DNA from: RGIG4608 sp051867875
GTDB taxonomy: Bacteria; Bacillota; Clostridia; Oscillospirales; CAG-272
Reading direction: 5' to 3'
Assembly (NCBI GenBank): GCA_051867875.1
Contig: JBJDZG010000025.1
Coordinates: 60,198 to 124,197, forward strand
DNA length: 64,000 nt
Shown here: in pieces, positions 42,233-50,966 of the stretch
How positions within the stretch are numbered: position 1 is the stretch's first letter
Layout: the number at the start of each line of letters is the position of its first letter
Made by a program: the position numbers and the translations under genes
Notes under the pieces: generated by a model
Told to the model about the DNA's origin: nothing
Seen by the model: the letters and a program-made list of their open reading frames with translations, nothing else
Databases searched by the model: none

Positions 42233-42259
42233 AGAGTGGGTTCCAAACAAACCCACTCT
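42233..42259 (+). promoter_or_regulatory. Leader hairpin before rimP (candidate NusA-dependent attenuator)
   Basis: AGAGTGGGTT (42233-42242) pairs with AACCCACTCT (42250-42259), a perfect 10-bp stem followed by a broken U tract, TAATTCTTG. In Bacillus subtilis the matching ylxS-nusA leader carries a NusA-dependent terminator for autoregulation; that role here is inferred. Confidence 0.65.
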
Positions 42260-42289
42260 TAATTCTTGAAAAGGCAGATTTAATTTAAT

Positions 42290-42760
42290 ATGATTAAGAA
42301 AAACATTGCCGCCACCGTTACGGAAATCGTAACGCCCGTAGCAGATGAGCTCGGCATCATAATTTGGGACGTTGAATTCGTAAAAGAGGGTTCAAAGAAA
42401 ATCCTTCGCATTACCATTGATTCGGAAGAGGGCATTGACATCAATCTTTGTGAGAAATTCCACAGAGCGATAGACCCGCTTCTTGACGAGGCTGACCCCA
42501 TTGAGGAGTCCTATTATCTCGAATGCACCTCCCCGGGAATCGAGAGGGAGATAAAGACCGACGCGCACATTGAAATGTGCCGCGGTGAAAACGTTGAAAT
42601 TAAGCTCTACGCCCCCAAAAACGGCTCGAAGGTATTTACGGGCGTGCTCGAAGGATTAAATGCCGACGGCTCAAAGGTCGTTATCGGGCAGAATGGCGAA
42701 AAAATTGAATTAAGCAAGAACGAAATCGCAAAAATACACACTGTGTTTGACTTTAACTAA
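42290..42760 (+). CDS. rimP: Ribosome maturation factor RimP
   Basis: This 156-residue protein matches RimP: IWDVEFVKEGSKKILRITIDSEEGI near the start, then YLECTSPGIEREI (the LEVSSPGxxRPL-like motif) and a C-terminal SH3-like barrel. It helps assemble the 30S subunit. It is the first gene of the rimP-nusA-rnpM-ylxQ-infB operon. The ribosome site is weak (AAAAGGCAG, well upstream). Confidence 0.95.
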   Translation: MIKKNIAATVTEIVTPVADELGIIIWDVEFVKEGSKKILRITIDSEEGIDINLCEKFHRAIDPLLDEADPIEESYYLECTSPGIEREIKTDAHIEMCRGENVEIKLYAPKNGSKVFTGVLEGLNADGSKVVIGQNGEKIELSKNEIAKIHTVFDFN

Positions 42761-42774
42761 GGAGAAAAAGAGAA

Positions 42775-43800
42775 ATGAACAAGGAATTATTCGCAGCTCT
42801 TGATATGCTTGAAAAAGAAAAGGGAATCCCCAAGGCATATATGTATGAGAAGATTGAGGCGGCTCTCGTTTCCGCTTTCAAGAGAGAGTACGGCAACAAC
42901 ACAAACGTGCGTATCGTAATCGATGAGCGCAAGGAAGATATCAAGGTCTATCAGCAGAAAGAGGTTGTAGAGGTGGTTGAAAACCCCGAAACGCAGATTT
43001 CCCTTGAAGAAGCTAAGTCCATCGCAAAGAAATACACTCTCGGCTCCTTCGTTGAGCGCGAGGTTAAGCCCAAGAACTTCCGCCGTCTTTCCGCGGGCGC
43101 GGCTAAATCCGTTATCATTCAGGGTATCCGCGAGGGTGAGCGCAAGGTCATTCAGGAGGCCTATGAAAATCATAAGGACGAGATTATCACGGGCACTGTA
43201 AGCAAGATTAATCCCGAAACGGGTGCGGTTCTTCTTGAAACGACAAACGGATTTGCACATCTTATCAGAAGCGAGCAGATTCCCGGTGAGGTTATCACAG
43301 TCGGCGACAGAATAAAAGTTTACGTTCTCCACGTAAACAAAGAGGGCAAGGGACCCATCGTTACTCTTTCCCGTACGCACGCAGGTCTTGTAAGACGTCT
43401 TTTCGAGCTTGAAATTCCCGAGATTGCAGACGGTATCGTTATGATTAAGGGCATTTGCCGTGAGGCAGGTTCAAGAACGAAGATTTCCGTTTATTCAAGA
43501 GATCCCGAGGTTGACCCCGTGGGTGCCTGTATCGGTAATCACGGAATGAGAATCGGTGCAATTCTTGACGAGCTCGGCGGGGAGAAGATTGATATCGTGC
43601 GTTACAGCGAGGACCCCGTTGAATACGTTTCCGAGGCGCTTTCCCCCGCTCCCGTAAGAAGCGTTGAGATGACGGGTGAGCGTTCCTGCAAGGTTGTAGT
43701 TGACGCCGACCAGCTCTCTTTGGCTATCGGACGCGAGGGACAGAACGTCCGTCTTGCGGCTCGTCTTACGGGTATCAAGATTGACATCAAGGCTGAATAA
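42775..43800 (+). CDS. nusA: Transcription termination/antitermination protein NusA
   Basis: This 341-residue protein has AAGGAG before its ATG. It has the N-terminal polymerase-binding domain, an S1 domain (about 135-200, ITGTVSKINPETGAVLLET), and KH1/KH2 with IGNHGMRIGAILDELGGEKIDIV and AIGREGQNVRLAARLTGIKIDI. It ends after KH2, lacking the acidic repeats of proteobacterial NusA, as is normal in Firmicutes. It controls pausing, termination and, probably, its own operon. Confidence 0.96.
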   Translation: MNKELFAALDMLEKEKGIPKAYMYEKIEAALVSAFKREYGNNTNVRIVIDERKEDIKVYQQKEVVEVVENPETQISLEEAKSIAKKYTLGSFVEREVKPKNFRRLSAGAAKSVIIQGIREGERKVIQEAYENHKDEIITGTVSKINPETGAVLLETTNGFAHLIRSEQIPGEVITVGDRIKVYVLHVNKEGKGPIVTLSRTHAGLVRRLFELEIPEIADGIVMIKGICREAGSRTKISVYSRDPEVDPVGACIGNHGMRIGAILDELGGEKIDIVRYSEDPVEYVSEALSPAPVRSVEMTGERSCKVVVDADQLSLAIGREGQNVRLAARLTGIKIDIKAE

Positions 43801-43824
43801 TATATATTGAATTAACTTATACTT

Positions 43825-44097
43825 ATGGAACAGAAAAAGAAAATACCGCTTCGCCAGTGCGTCGGCTGTTCTGAGAGATTCCCCAAGTCCGAGCTTCTTC
43901 GCGTCGTAAGAACTCCAGAGGGCGAGGTCGTGCTCGACTTCACTGGCAGAAAGAACGGCAGGGGAGTTTACATCTGCAAAAATGAAAAGTGCTTAAATAA
44001 GGCTCGCAAGTCGGGCAAACTCGGCACGCATCTTGAATGTGCGATATCGGACGAGGTCTATAAGGCACTTGAAACGGAGCTCATAAAGAATGGATAA
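43825..44097 (+). CDS. rnpM: RnpM/YlxR RNA-binding protein
   Basis: This 90-residue protein has the YlxR signature: RQCVGCSERFPKSELLRVV, then GRKNGRGVYICKNEKCL. In Bacillus, YlxR (RnpM) binds and modulates RNase P. It lies between nusA and ylxQ as usual, and its last eight bases overlap the next gene. The ribosome site is weak, suggesting translation coupled to nusA. Confidence 0.93.
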   Translation: MEQKKKIPLRQCVGCSERFPKSELLRVVRTPEGEVVLDFTGRKNGRGVYICKNEKCLNKARKSGKLGTHLECAISDEVYKALETELIKNG

Positions 44098-44407
44098 CAG
44101 AATCCGAGGCTCGCTCGGTTTGTGTGCAAAGGCGGGGAAGCTCGTCTTTGGCGTACCGATGACAGTCGAGGCGATGCAAAAAGGAAAAAAGATATATCTT
44201 GTGCTTGAAGCGTCGGACACGAGTGCAAACACACACAAGAAAATCACCGATAAATGTAATTTTTACGGTGTTAAGAAAATACAGCTCGACATAGACGGGG
44301 GCTCACTTGCTACCTTTGTCGGAAAGAGCTCAACGCTTGCCGCGGTGGCTATCGCAGACGAGGGATTTTACACTATGATAAGCAAGTATCTGAGTAGTAG
44401 CAATTAA
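44090..44407 (+). CDS. ylxQ: L7Ae-like ribosomal/RNA-binding protein YlxQ
   Basis: This 105-residue protein has the L7Ae/L30e kink-turn fold: GSLGLCAKAGKLVFGVPMTVEAM and LVLEASDTSANTHKKI, ending in ALAAVAI-like STLAAVAIADEGF. It overlaps rnpM by eight bases. The family binds K-turn RNA, but its exact role in bacteria is open. It precedes infB. Confidence 0.93.
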   Translation: MDNRIRGSLGLCAKAGKLVFGVPMTVEAMQKGKKIYLVLEASDTSANTHKKITDKCNFYGVKKIQLDIDGGSLATFVGKSSTLAAVAIADEGFYTMISKYLSSSN

Positions 44408-44437
44408 GTTGAACGGTTTTTACAAAATGGAGGTATT

Positions 44438-47176
44438 ATGGCATCAAATCCACAATTTAAGGTAAATCAATTAGCAAAGGATTTGGGAATCAAGAGCAAG
44501 GATATCGTCGATATCTGTGCGGAGAAGGGAATTGCCGTCAAGACGGTAGGCTCTCTTGAGGGCAGAGATTTCGATATTCTTTTCGAGACTCTCACAAAGC
44601 AAAATCAAATAAAGGATATTGATTCCTATATTTTTGGGGACACCTATATTCCCTCAAAGCTCGCGGCGGCAAAGGAAGCCGAAGAAAAGGCTAAGGCAGA
44701 GGCAGAGGCCCGTGCACAGGCAGAGGCCGAAGCAAAAGCGGCTGTCGAAGCAAAAGCGAAAGCTGAGGCAGAAGCACGCGCAAAGGCAGAGGAAGAAGCG
44801 CGCGCTAAAAAGTCCGAGGTAGTTAAGGAGAAGCTTACTCATCCTGCGACTGCGCCCAGAGCTCAGGCAAAGCCCGAAAACAGAGGAGTTCAGAATCAAA
44901 ACCAGAACCAAGTAAAAACCGAAAACCGTTCACAGAACAATTACGCAAGACCTGATGCAAAAAGCTCTCAGGGCAACGCAAGACCTCAGGGCGACCGCCA
45001 GAACAATCAGGTCGACCGCTTCGGACGTCAGGACCGTCAGGACAGACCTGCACAGAAGCCCTTTGACAGAAACGCTCAAAACGGCAACAATAAGCGCCCC
45101 GCGCAGAGCAATAATATGGGCGGCGGCTTCGGCAGAGATAAGGACGAGGGCAATCAGAACGCTCCCAAGGAGCATTTCAAGCCCACCGCCATCGTAAGAG
45201 AGCAGACCGCCAAGGGCGAGGTCGGCAAGAGAAGCAACGCGACTCGCGTCGTTGACATGAGAGGTACGAGCTACGACGCTTCCAAGTATGATGACAAGCT
45301 TGACAATTACGTTCCCGACAGCGTAAAGGACATTCGCGGCGGAAACCAGAAGTTCAACAAAAAAGGCACTCAGAACAACAAATTTGATAAAAACGCTCAA
45401 AAGAAACAGCAGCAGGTTGTCAAGAAACAGCCCATAAGCATCACAATTCCCGACGAGATTTCCGTCGGTGAGCTTGCTTCCCGTCTTAAAGTTACTGCGG
45501 GCGAGGTAGTAAAGCGTCTTATGCTCCAGGGCATTATGGCTACTGTCAACCAGCTTATTGACTTTGATACAGCTTACTTTATTGCCGACGAGCTCGGCGC
45601 TGTCGCTACTAAGGAAGTAGTCGTTACCATCGAAGAAAAGCTCTTCGACGACACCCCCGACACAGAGGAAACTCTCAAAGAGAGAGCCCCCGTTATCTGC
45701 GTTATGGGACACGTTGACCACGGTAAGACATCTCTTCTTGACGCGATAAGAAATACGAGCGTTACTGCCGGCGAGGCGGGCGGTATCACTCAGCACATAG
45801 GCGCTTACAGAGTAAGAATTAACGGCAAGGATATGACTTTCCTTGACACACCCGGACACGAGGCGTTTACCGCTATGCGTGCGCGCGGTGCTCAGGCTAC
45901 GGATATTGCAATTCTCGTAGTTGCGGCGGACGACGGAATTATGCCCCAGACAATTGAGGCTATAAACCACGCAAAGGCTGCGGGTATTGACATCGTAGTT
46001 GCCATAAATAAGATGGATAAGCCCAGTGCAGACCCCGATACGGTTAAGCAGGAGCTTACAAGATACGACCTTGTTCCCGAGGAATGGGGCGGCGACGTTA
46101 TCTGCGTTCCCGTTTCTGCTAAAACTCATCAGGGTATTGAGGACCTTCTCGAATCCGTGCTCCTCGTTGCAGAGGTTAAGGAGCTCAAAGCAAATCCCAA
46201 CCGTCACGCAAAGGGTATCGTTATCGAAGCCAAGCTTGACAAGGGCAGAGGCCCCGTTGCGACGATTCTCGTCCAGAACGGTACTCTTCATAACGGTGAT
46301 ATCGTTATTGCAGGAACAGCCGTCGGACGTGTCCGCGCTATGACCGACCATAACCGCAGGCCCCTTAAAGAAGCAGGACCTTCCGTTCCCGTTGAGATTA
46401 TCGGTCTTTCCGACGTTCCCGTTGCGGGCGACGAGTTCAATGCGGTTGAGGACGAAAAGATGGCCCGTGAGCTTGCCGAGCAGAGAAAGGCGAAGGCTAA
46501 GGAAGAAATTTTCAAAGCCAACTCCCGCGCAAATCTTAACGACCTCTTCAATCAGATTTCCGAGGGTATCAAGGACCTCAATATCATCGTCAAGGCTGAC
46601 GTTGACGGCTCTGCCGAGGCGGTTCGCGCGTCCTTGCAGAAGCTTTCAAATGAGGAAGTCAAGGTTCGCGTTATTCACTCCGCAGTCGGCGGTATCACCG
46701 AGGGCGACGTTATGCTCGCGGCGGCTTCAAACGCAATTATCGTCGGATTCAACGTCCGTCCCGACAAGGGCGCTATGGACTCTGCCGACAGACAGAATGT
46801 TGAAATCAGAACCTACCGCGTAATCTACGAGTGCATTGAAGAAATTGAGGCTGCTATGAAGGGTATGCTTGCTCCCAAATATAAGGAAGCTATACTCGGT
46901 CATGCCGAGGTCCGTCAGACCATTCGCGTTCCCAGCGTCGGAACTATCGCAGGTTCTTATATTACCGACGGTAAGGTTACGAGAGCTTCGCAGATTCGCG
47001 TTGTCCGCGACGGCATAGTTATTTTCGAGGACAAAATCAGCTCACTCAAACGCTTTAAGGACGACGCTAAGGAGGTTGCGTCCGGCTACGAGTGCGGTAT
47101 CGGTCTTGAAAAGTTCAACGATATCAAGCTCGGCGACGTTCTTGAAGCCTTCGTAATGGAAGAAATAAAGCAGTAA
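44438..47176 (+). CDS. infB: Translation initiation factor IF-2
   Basis: This 912-residue protein has GGAGG before its ATG. The N-terminus has the IF-2N fold, then an Ala/Glu/Lys-rich coil (about 70-130) and an Asn/Gln/Arg/Asp-rich disordered linker (about 140-320). A second IF-2N domain precedes the GTPase with GHVDHGKTSLLDAI (G1, about residue 424), DTPGHEAF (G3) and NKMDKP (G4). Domains II to IV follow to the C-terminus. It brings fMet-tRNA to the ribosome. It ends the nusA operon at a hairpin terminator. Confidence 0.97.
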   Translation: MASNPQFKVNQLAKDLGIKSKDIVDICAEKGIAVKTVGSLEGRDFDILFETLTKQNQIKDIDSYIFGDTYIPSKLAAAKEAEEKAKAEAEARAQAEAEAKAAVEAKAKAEAEARAKAEEEARAKKSEVVKEKLTHPATAPRAQAKPENRGVQNQNQNQVKTENRSQNNYARPDAKSSQGNARPQGDRQNNQVDRFGRQDRQDRPAQKPFDRNAQNGNNKRPAQSNNMGGGFGRDKDEGNQNAPKEHFKPTAIVREQTAKGEVGKRSNATRVVDMRGTSYDASKYDDKLDNYVPDSVKDIRGGNQKFNKKGTQNNKFDKNAQKKQQQVVKKQPISITIPDEISVGELASRLKVTAGEVVKRLMLQGIMATVNQLIDFDTAYFIADELGAVATKEVVVTIEEKLFDDTPDTEETLKERAPVICVMGHVDHGKTSLLDAIRNTSVTAGEAGGITQHIGAYRVRINGKDMTFLDTPGHEAFTAMRARGAQATDIAILVVAADDGIMPQTIEAINHAKAAGIDIVVAINKMDKPSADPDTVKQELTRYDLVPEEWGGDVICVPVSAKTHQGIEDLLESVLLVAEVKELKANPNRHAKGIVIEAKLDKGRGPVATILVQNGTLHNGDIVIAGTAVGRVRAMTDHNRRPLKEAGPSVPVEIIGLSDVPVAGDEFNAVEDEKMARELAEQRKAKAKEEIFKANSRANLNDLFNQISEGIKDLNIIVKADVDGSAEAVRASLQKLSNEEVKVRVIHSAVGGITEGDVMLAAASNAIIVGFNVRPDKGAMDSADRQNVEIRTYRVIYECIEEIEAAMKGMLAPKYKEAILGHAEVRQTIRVPSVGTIAGSYITDGKVTRASQIRVVRDGIVIFEDKISSLKRFKDDAKEVASGYECGIGLEKFNDIKLGDVLEAFVMEEIKQ

Positions 47177-47180
47177 AATA

Positions 47181-47213
47181 AAAAAAACAGCGTCGAAAGA
47201 CGCTGTTTTTTTA
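47181..47213 (+). terminator. Terminator of the rimP-infB operon
   Basis: AACAGCGTC-GAAA-GACGCTGTT (47186-47207) with an A run before and T7 after. Confidence 0.92.
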
Positions 47214-47215
47214 GT

Positions 47216-48075
47216 TAGTTTATAAAGACGCTGCTTTTTTTGAAAAAAGTGGCACAAAAAACCTTTATAGCTCTGTCGCAACCGGACTTCGCGCAAATTG
47301 CTTTGAAAATCGGGGATTTTCAAAGCGGGGCGTCGGGGACGTCGCCCTCTACGGATTTGTGCGTGTCCGCACAGCACCCAAGCGGGCGTTTTGCTCCATT
47401 TTGTAACGGCGGGAGCAAGCCCCCGCCCTACGGTTAAGGTGTGCGCACCGAACCCAAGCGGGTGTTTTACCCCGCTTTTTCAAAAGCGGGCGCGGGCGGT
47501 GGGGCGCGCAGCCCCGCCTCGCTCTCCGCAGAGAGCGAAACTATCACTCGGCGTTTCTCTTTTGCGAACTTTTCTCTTTGAGCCTTTTCCCTCAAAGAGA
47601 AAAGTGGATATCGGGTTTTGGTGTCCTCACGGCTACCTGTTGTCTGACGAGTCCTTACCGCACCCAATCGGTTGTTTTGCCCCGCGCCGATTTGCGATAT
47701 AATCCGTAGGGGGCGACGTCCTCGACGCCCCGTTTTCAAAACAAACAACATAATTGCCGTAAAAATCATTTAATTGTTTGATATATTTCCTCGCAATGTT
47801 TCCGAATGGTCAAAAACTCTGAGATTTTCGGGGCGTCGGGGACGCCGGTCCCTACGGTTGTTGCGTGCGCGCCGTACCCGTTCTGCGTTTTCGCCCGCCT
47901 TTTGCGACGGCGGGAGCAAGCCCCCGCCCTACGGTTAAGGTGTGCGCACATCGCACAATCATAACGGGGCGTCGGGGACGTCGCCCCCTACGGGTTTGTG
48001 CGTGCGCCGTGCGCGCAGTGGCGCAGCGTGCATAGCACGATCCGCGCGCAGCGGGAAATCGGCATTCTTTTTTAA
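47216..48075. repeat. 860-bp convergent block of dispersed repeats between infB and the YgiQ-type gene
   Basis: No gene is visible. CCCTACGG hairpins lie at 47326-47354, 47704-47732 (minus), 47829-47857 and 47965-47993. The second hairpin type, with core GGCGGGAGCAAGCCCCCGCC, is at 47407-47433 and 47908-47934. A diverged copy of the 267-bp module seen at 17.7 kb covers about 47467-47640, including a CTCTTTGAG...CTCAAAGAG hairpin and GTTTTGGTGTCCTCACGGCTAC. The MITE-like element at 47704-47857 is listed separately. Confidence 0.8.
47704..47857. mobile_element. MITE-like element, copy 2 (154 bp)
   Basis: A 96-bp core (47733-47828) lies between inverted CCCTACGG hairpins: 47704-47732 (minus) and 47829-47857 (plus). 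It matches 10423-10574 in length, ends and core; the first 45 core bases are nearly identical and the right part diverges. It has no coding potential, so any movement would need a transposase supplied from elsewhere. Confidence 0.7.
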
Positions 48076-50094
48076 CTATCTTCTTTTTTCGCTCTTTTTA
48101 GGGGCGTTGGGGCGGGAAGCATTTGAATTTTTAATATTATTTTTGCCGTTTTTGACGTTTTTGGCGTCTTTGGAGCTTTTAGCACCCTTGGCGTTTCCGG
48201 CATTTTTATTATTTCTGCCGTCTTTTGCGTTTTTATCCGATTTTTTTGAACCCGCATTTCTGTTGAAATTCGTATTTTGTTTCGGTTTTACGAGGCAGTC
48301 GGGTCCGAAGCCTATGAGGTCCTCGCGTCCTGCACGTACGAGGGCTGAACGCACCTTATCGGCGTTGTCGGGCTTATTGAATTGAAGGAGTGCACGCTGT
48401 TCGCTCTTTTCCTCATGGGTGGTGGGAACGTACACCTTTTTACCGCTGAGTGGGTCAATTCCCGTATAGTACATTACCGTAGACGCGGTGCCGGGCGTGG
48501 GATAGTAGTCCTGAACCTGCTCGGGTGCGTAGTGCTCGGCTTTTAGGTAGCAGGAAAGCTCTATCGCCTCGTCTATGGTAGAGCCCGGGTGGCTTGACAT
48601 GAGGTAGGGTACGAGGTACTGCTCTTTGCCGACCTCACGGCAGAGGTCGAAATACTTATTTTTGAACGCGTTATAGACGTCTATATGGGGCTTGCCCATA
48701 GCGTCAAGCACCTTATTTGAGACGTGCTCGGGGGCTACTTTAAGCTGTCCGCTGACGTGGTCCTTTACGAGCTTTCTGAAAAAGGAGTCGTCCTTATCAT
48801 ACATAAGATAGTCAAATCTTATACCTGAGCGAATGAATACCTTTTTGACCTTGGGGAGTGCTTCGATTTTGGCGAGTATATTCATATATTCGCTATGGTC
48901 AACTTTAAGATTTTTACAGGGAGTGGGCGCGAGGCACTTGCGGTTTGAGCAAACGCCGTGCGTGAGCTGTTTATCGCAGGCGGGGTAGCGGAAGTTTGCC
49001 GTCGGACCGCCGACGTCGTGGATATATCCCTTAAACCCGTCGAGCTCCGTGATTATTTTCGCCTCACGAAGAACGCTTTCCTCGCTTCGCGAGCGCACCG
49101 TTCTGCCCTGATGGAAGGCGAGCGCGCAGAAATTGCACGCGCCGAAGCAACCTCTGTTATGAGTTATCGAGAAGCGGACTTCCTCAATGGCGGGAACGCC
49201 GCCGTCCTTGATATACGAGGGGTGGAACGTTCTCATATAGGGCAGTGCGTAGACCTTGTCAAGCTCGTCCCGCTCGAGCGGAGGCATGGGCGGGTTCTGA
49301 ACGAGCACCTTATTATCGTAGTGCTCGATTATCGCCTTTCCGTTAATGCTGTCCTGATTTTTATACTGAATGCCGAACGCTTCGGCGTATTTTCTCTTAT
49401 CGGTTTTGAGTTCGTCATAGTCAAATTCCGCTGCGACGGGGAAGTGGACGGGATCCTCGGGTGAAGCGAGGTAGCAGGTTCCGCGCACGTCGCGGATTTT
49501 TTTGACGGGCACGCCGCGGTCGAGCAGAAACGCAATTCTGCGGAGAATATTTTCGCCCATTCCGTATGTAAGAATGTCCGCACGCGAATCCACGAGTATA
49601 GAACGGCGCACTTTATTATCCCAATAGTCGTAGTGAGCAAAACGGCGCAAGGACGCTTCAAGTCCTCCGATTATTATCGGCACGTCGCCGTAAGCTTCTC
49701 TTATTCTGTTGCAGTAAACTATCGTTGCGCGGTCGGGACGCTTGCCCATAACACCGCCGGGCGAATAGTAGTCGCTGTTTCTTCTTCTCTTTGCCACGGT
49801 GTAATGAGCCACCATGGAGTCGATATTTCCTGCGGTTACGAGAAATCCGAGACGCGGTTTTCCAAACTCGCGGAACGCCTCACAGCTTTTGTAGTCGGGC
49901 TGGGAGAGGATAGCGACGTTAAAGCCCGCGTCCTCAAGCACTCGTGAGATAATTGACACGCCGAAGGAGGGGTGGTCAACGTACGCGTCGCCCGTTACGT
50001 ATACAAAATCAGGTCTTTCCCAACCTCGCGCGAGCATTTCCTCGCGTGTCAATGGGAGAAATCCGTTGGTTTCGTTAGTTACATTATTTTTCAT
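48076..50094 (-). CDS. YgiQ family radical SAM protein
   Basis: This is a 672-residue protein. The N-terminal half begins with LTREEMLARGWERPDFVYVTGDAYVDHPSFG, the UPF0313/YgiQ start, followed by cobalamin-domain-like sequence. The radical SAM cluster is in HNRGCFGACNFC (Cx3Cx2C, about residue 320). VGGPTANFRYPAC and APEHVSNKVLDAMGKP are family features. The last 70 residues are a low-complexity Lys/Asn/Ala tail that looks disordered and may bind nucleic acid. The reaction of YgiQ proteins is unknown. It lies after spoVM behind a hairpin; a promoter is not obvious. Confidence 0.9.
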   Translation of the reverse strand: MKNNVTNETNGFLPLTREEMLARGWERPDFVYVTGDAYVDHPSFGVSIISRVLEDAGFNVAILSQPDYKSCEAFREFGKPRLGFLVTAGNIDSMVAHYTVAKRRRNSDYYSPGGVMGKRPDRATIVYCNRIREAYGDVPIIIGGLEASLRRFAHYDYWDNKVRRSILVDSRADILTYGMGENILRRIAFLLDRGVPVKKIRDVRGTCYLASPEDPVHFPVAAEFDYDELKTDKRKYAEAFGIQYKNQDSINGKAIIEHYDNKVLVQNPPMPPLERDELDKVYALPYMRTFHPSYIKDGGVPAIEEVRFSITHNRGCFGACNFCALAFHQGRTVRSRSEESVLREAKIITELDGFKGYIHDVGGPTANFRYPACDKQLTHGVCSNRKCLAPTPCKNLKVDHSEYMNILAKIEALPKVKKVFIRSGIRFDYLMYDKDDSFFRKLVKDHVSGQLKVAPEHVSNKVLDAMGKPHIDVYNAFKNKYFDLCREVGKEQYLVPYLMSSHPGSTIDEAIELSCYLKAEHYAPEQVQDYYPTPGTASTVMYYTGIDPLSGKKVYVPTTHEEKSEQRALLQFNKPDNADKVRSALVRAGREDLIGFGPDCLVKPKQNTNFNRNAGSKKSDKNAKDGRNNKNAGNAKGAKSSKDAKNVKNGKNNIKNSNASRPNAPKKSEKRR

Positions 50095-50131
50095 ATATTA
50101 CTGTTTTTATCTTTCCTGAACTCTATTTAAT

Positions 50132-50159
50132 AATCCTCGGGGGCGAGCCCCCAAGGATT
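50132..50159 (-). terminator. Hairpin terminator after the spoVM-like gene
   Basis: On the minus strand AATCCTTGGGGGC-TCG-CCCCCGAGGATT; very stable, but the following T tract is weak, so partial read-through into the YgiQ-type gene is possible. Confidence 0.65.
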
Positions 50160-50161
50160 GA

Positions 50162-50245
50162 TTAAACCTTCTGTTTTTTAATTCCGAGTATTTTTCTTAA
50201 TAAAAGTGCGAGAAATGGGGGAGTTTTGTAAAGTACGATTTTCAT
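50162..50245 (-). CDS. spoVM: SpoVM-like stage V sporulation peptide
   Basis: This 27-residue peptide starts MKIVLYKTPPFLALLLRK, with GAGGTG upstream. Aligned without gaps to Bacillus SpoVM (starting MKFYTIKLPKFLGG) it keeps Met1, Lys2, Lys7, Pro9, Phe11, Leu12, Arg17, Leu20 and Gly21. Pro9 is the residue that helps SpoVM recognise the curved forespore membrane. The amphipathic helix with a basic end also fits. Position after thiN matches the Firmicutes order, where spoVM lies close to thiN. It would anchor SpoIVA coat assembly. Too short for most gene callers. Confidence 0.85.
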   Translation of the reverse strand: MKIVLYKTPPFLALLLRKILGIKKQKV

Positions 50246-50292
50246 AAAATTGCACCTCGAAGAAAAAGATACTATGTAGATAGCTCAATTTC

Positions 50293-50321
50293 ATTATATG
50301 CGGTGCGCCTTATTTTGCCAA
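50293..50321 (-). promoter_or_regulatory. Promoter before spoVM
   Basis: On the minus strand TTGGCA (50316-50321, inside the thiN 3' end) and TATAAT (50293-50298), 17-base spacer. A CATAGTAT box further down also resembles the -10 of sporulation sigma-E/K promoters, but the spacing to any -35 is poor. Confidence 0.5.
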
Positions 50322-50954
50322 AGCGTCCTTACATTCGAGCACGAAAAGCCCGCCCCTGACGCACGATACCATAGCGACGTTTCCGACTACCTCGTTTGAA
50401 ATTGCAAGCGAGGGGCTCTTGGCGTACAGCTTCGCTTTTTTTAGGGAGTATTTTGCCCCGTCGATGCTGACACCCGTTACCTTTTCGCTTGACGGGAGAA
50501 GTGAGAAATATTTATATTCGCTCTTAGGGATAAGCACGGACGAGCGCTCGATATATCTCACTCTGTTGTCGCCGTCGCAGATGCTTGCACGCACTCCGCT
50601 TTCGTACAGAGCCTTTATGAGATAAACGTTTGCGAGCGTGTGGTCGAGTCTGCCCGAAAGTCCGCCGAGAATTGATATTTCGTCAGCGCCGCGCTCTATT
50701 GCGATATCAAGCGCGAGCTGAGTGTCGCTGTCGTCCTTTTCGGCGGGCACGCGCACGATTTGAGCGCGCGAGGGGAACGCCCTCTCGGACGTGGAATCGA
50801 AGTCTCCGACTACGAAATCCGCTCTTTCGGCAAGTCCGAACTTTTTGGCGTTATCGTAGCCCGAGTCGGCGCATATCACGAGTGCGTCTTCGTCAATCTT
50901 TTGCGGAATTGCGTTTTCACTCAAATTTCCGCCGATGAAAATATATGCTTTCAT
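50310..50954 (-). CDS. thiN: Thiamine pyrophosphokinase
   Basis: This 214-residue protein has ICADSGYDNAKKFGL, then VGDFDSTSE (the conserved DFDS metal site) and ILGGLSGRLDHTLANVYLI, all thiamine pyrophosphokinase motifs. It makes thiamine diphosphate from thiamine and ATP. It lies 12 bases after rsgA. The C-terminal beta domain ends with VSCVRGGLFVLECKD. The ribosome site is poor, so it probably depends on coupling with rsgA. Confidence 0.95.
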   Translation of the reverse strand: MKAYIFIGGNLSENAIPQKIDEDALVICADSGYDNAKKFGLAERADFVVGDFDSTSERAFPSRAQIVRVPAEKDDSDTQLALDIAIERGADEISILGGLSGRLDHTLANVYLIKALYESGVRASICDGDNRVRYIERSSVLIPKSEYKYFSLLPSSEKVTGVSIDGAKYSLKKAKLYAKSPSLAISNEVVGNVAMVSCVRGGLFVLECKDALAK

Positions 50955-50966
50955 ATTATTATACTA

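Noticed and set aside
44930..46351. 473-codon minus-strand ORF opposite infB
   Set aside because: Antisense to well-conserved IF-2 coding with no recognisable domain or start signal.
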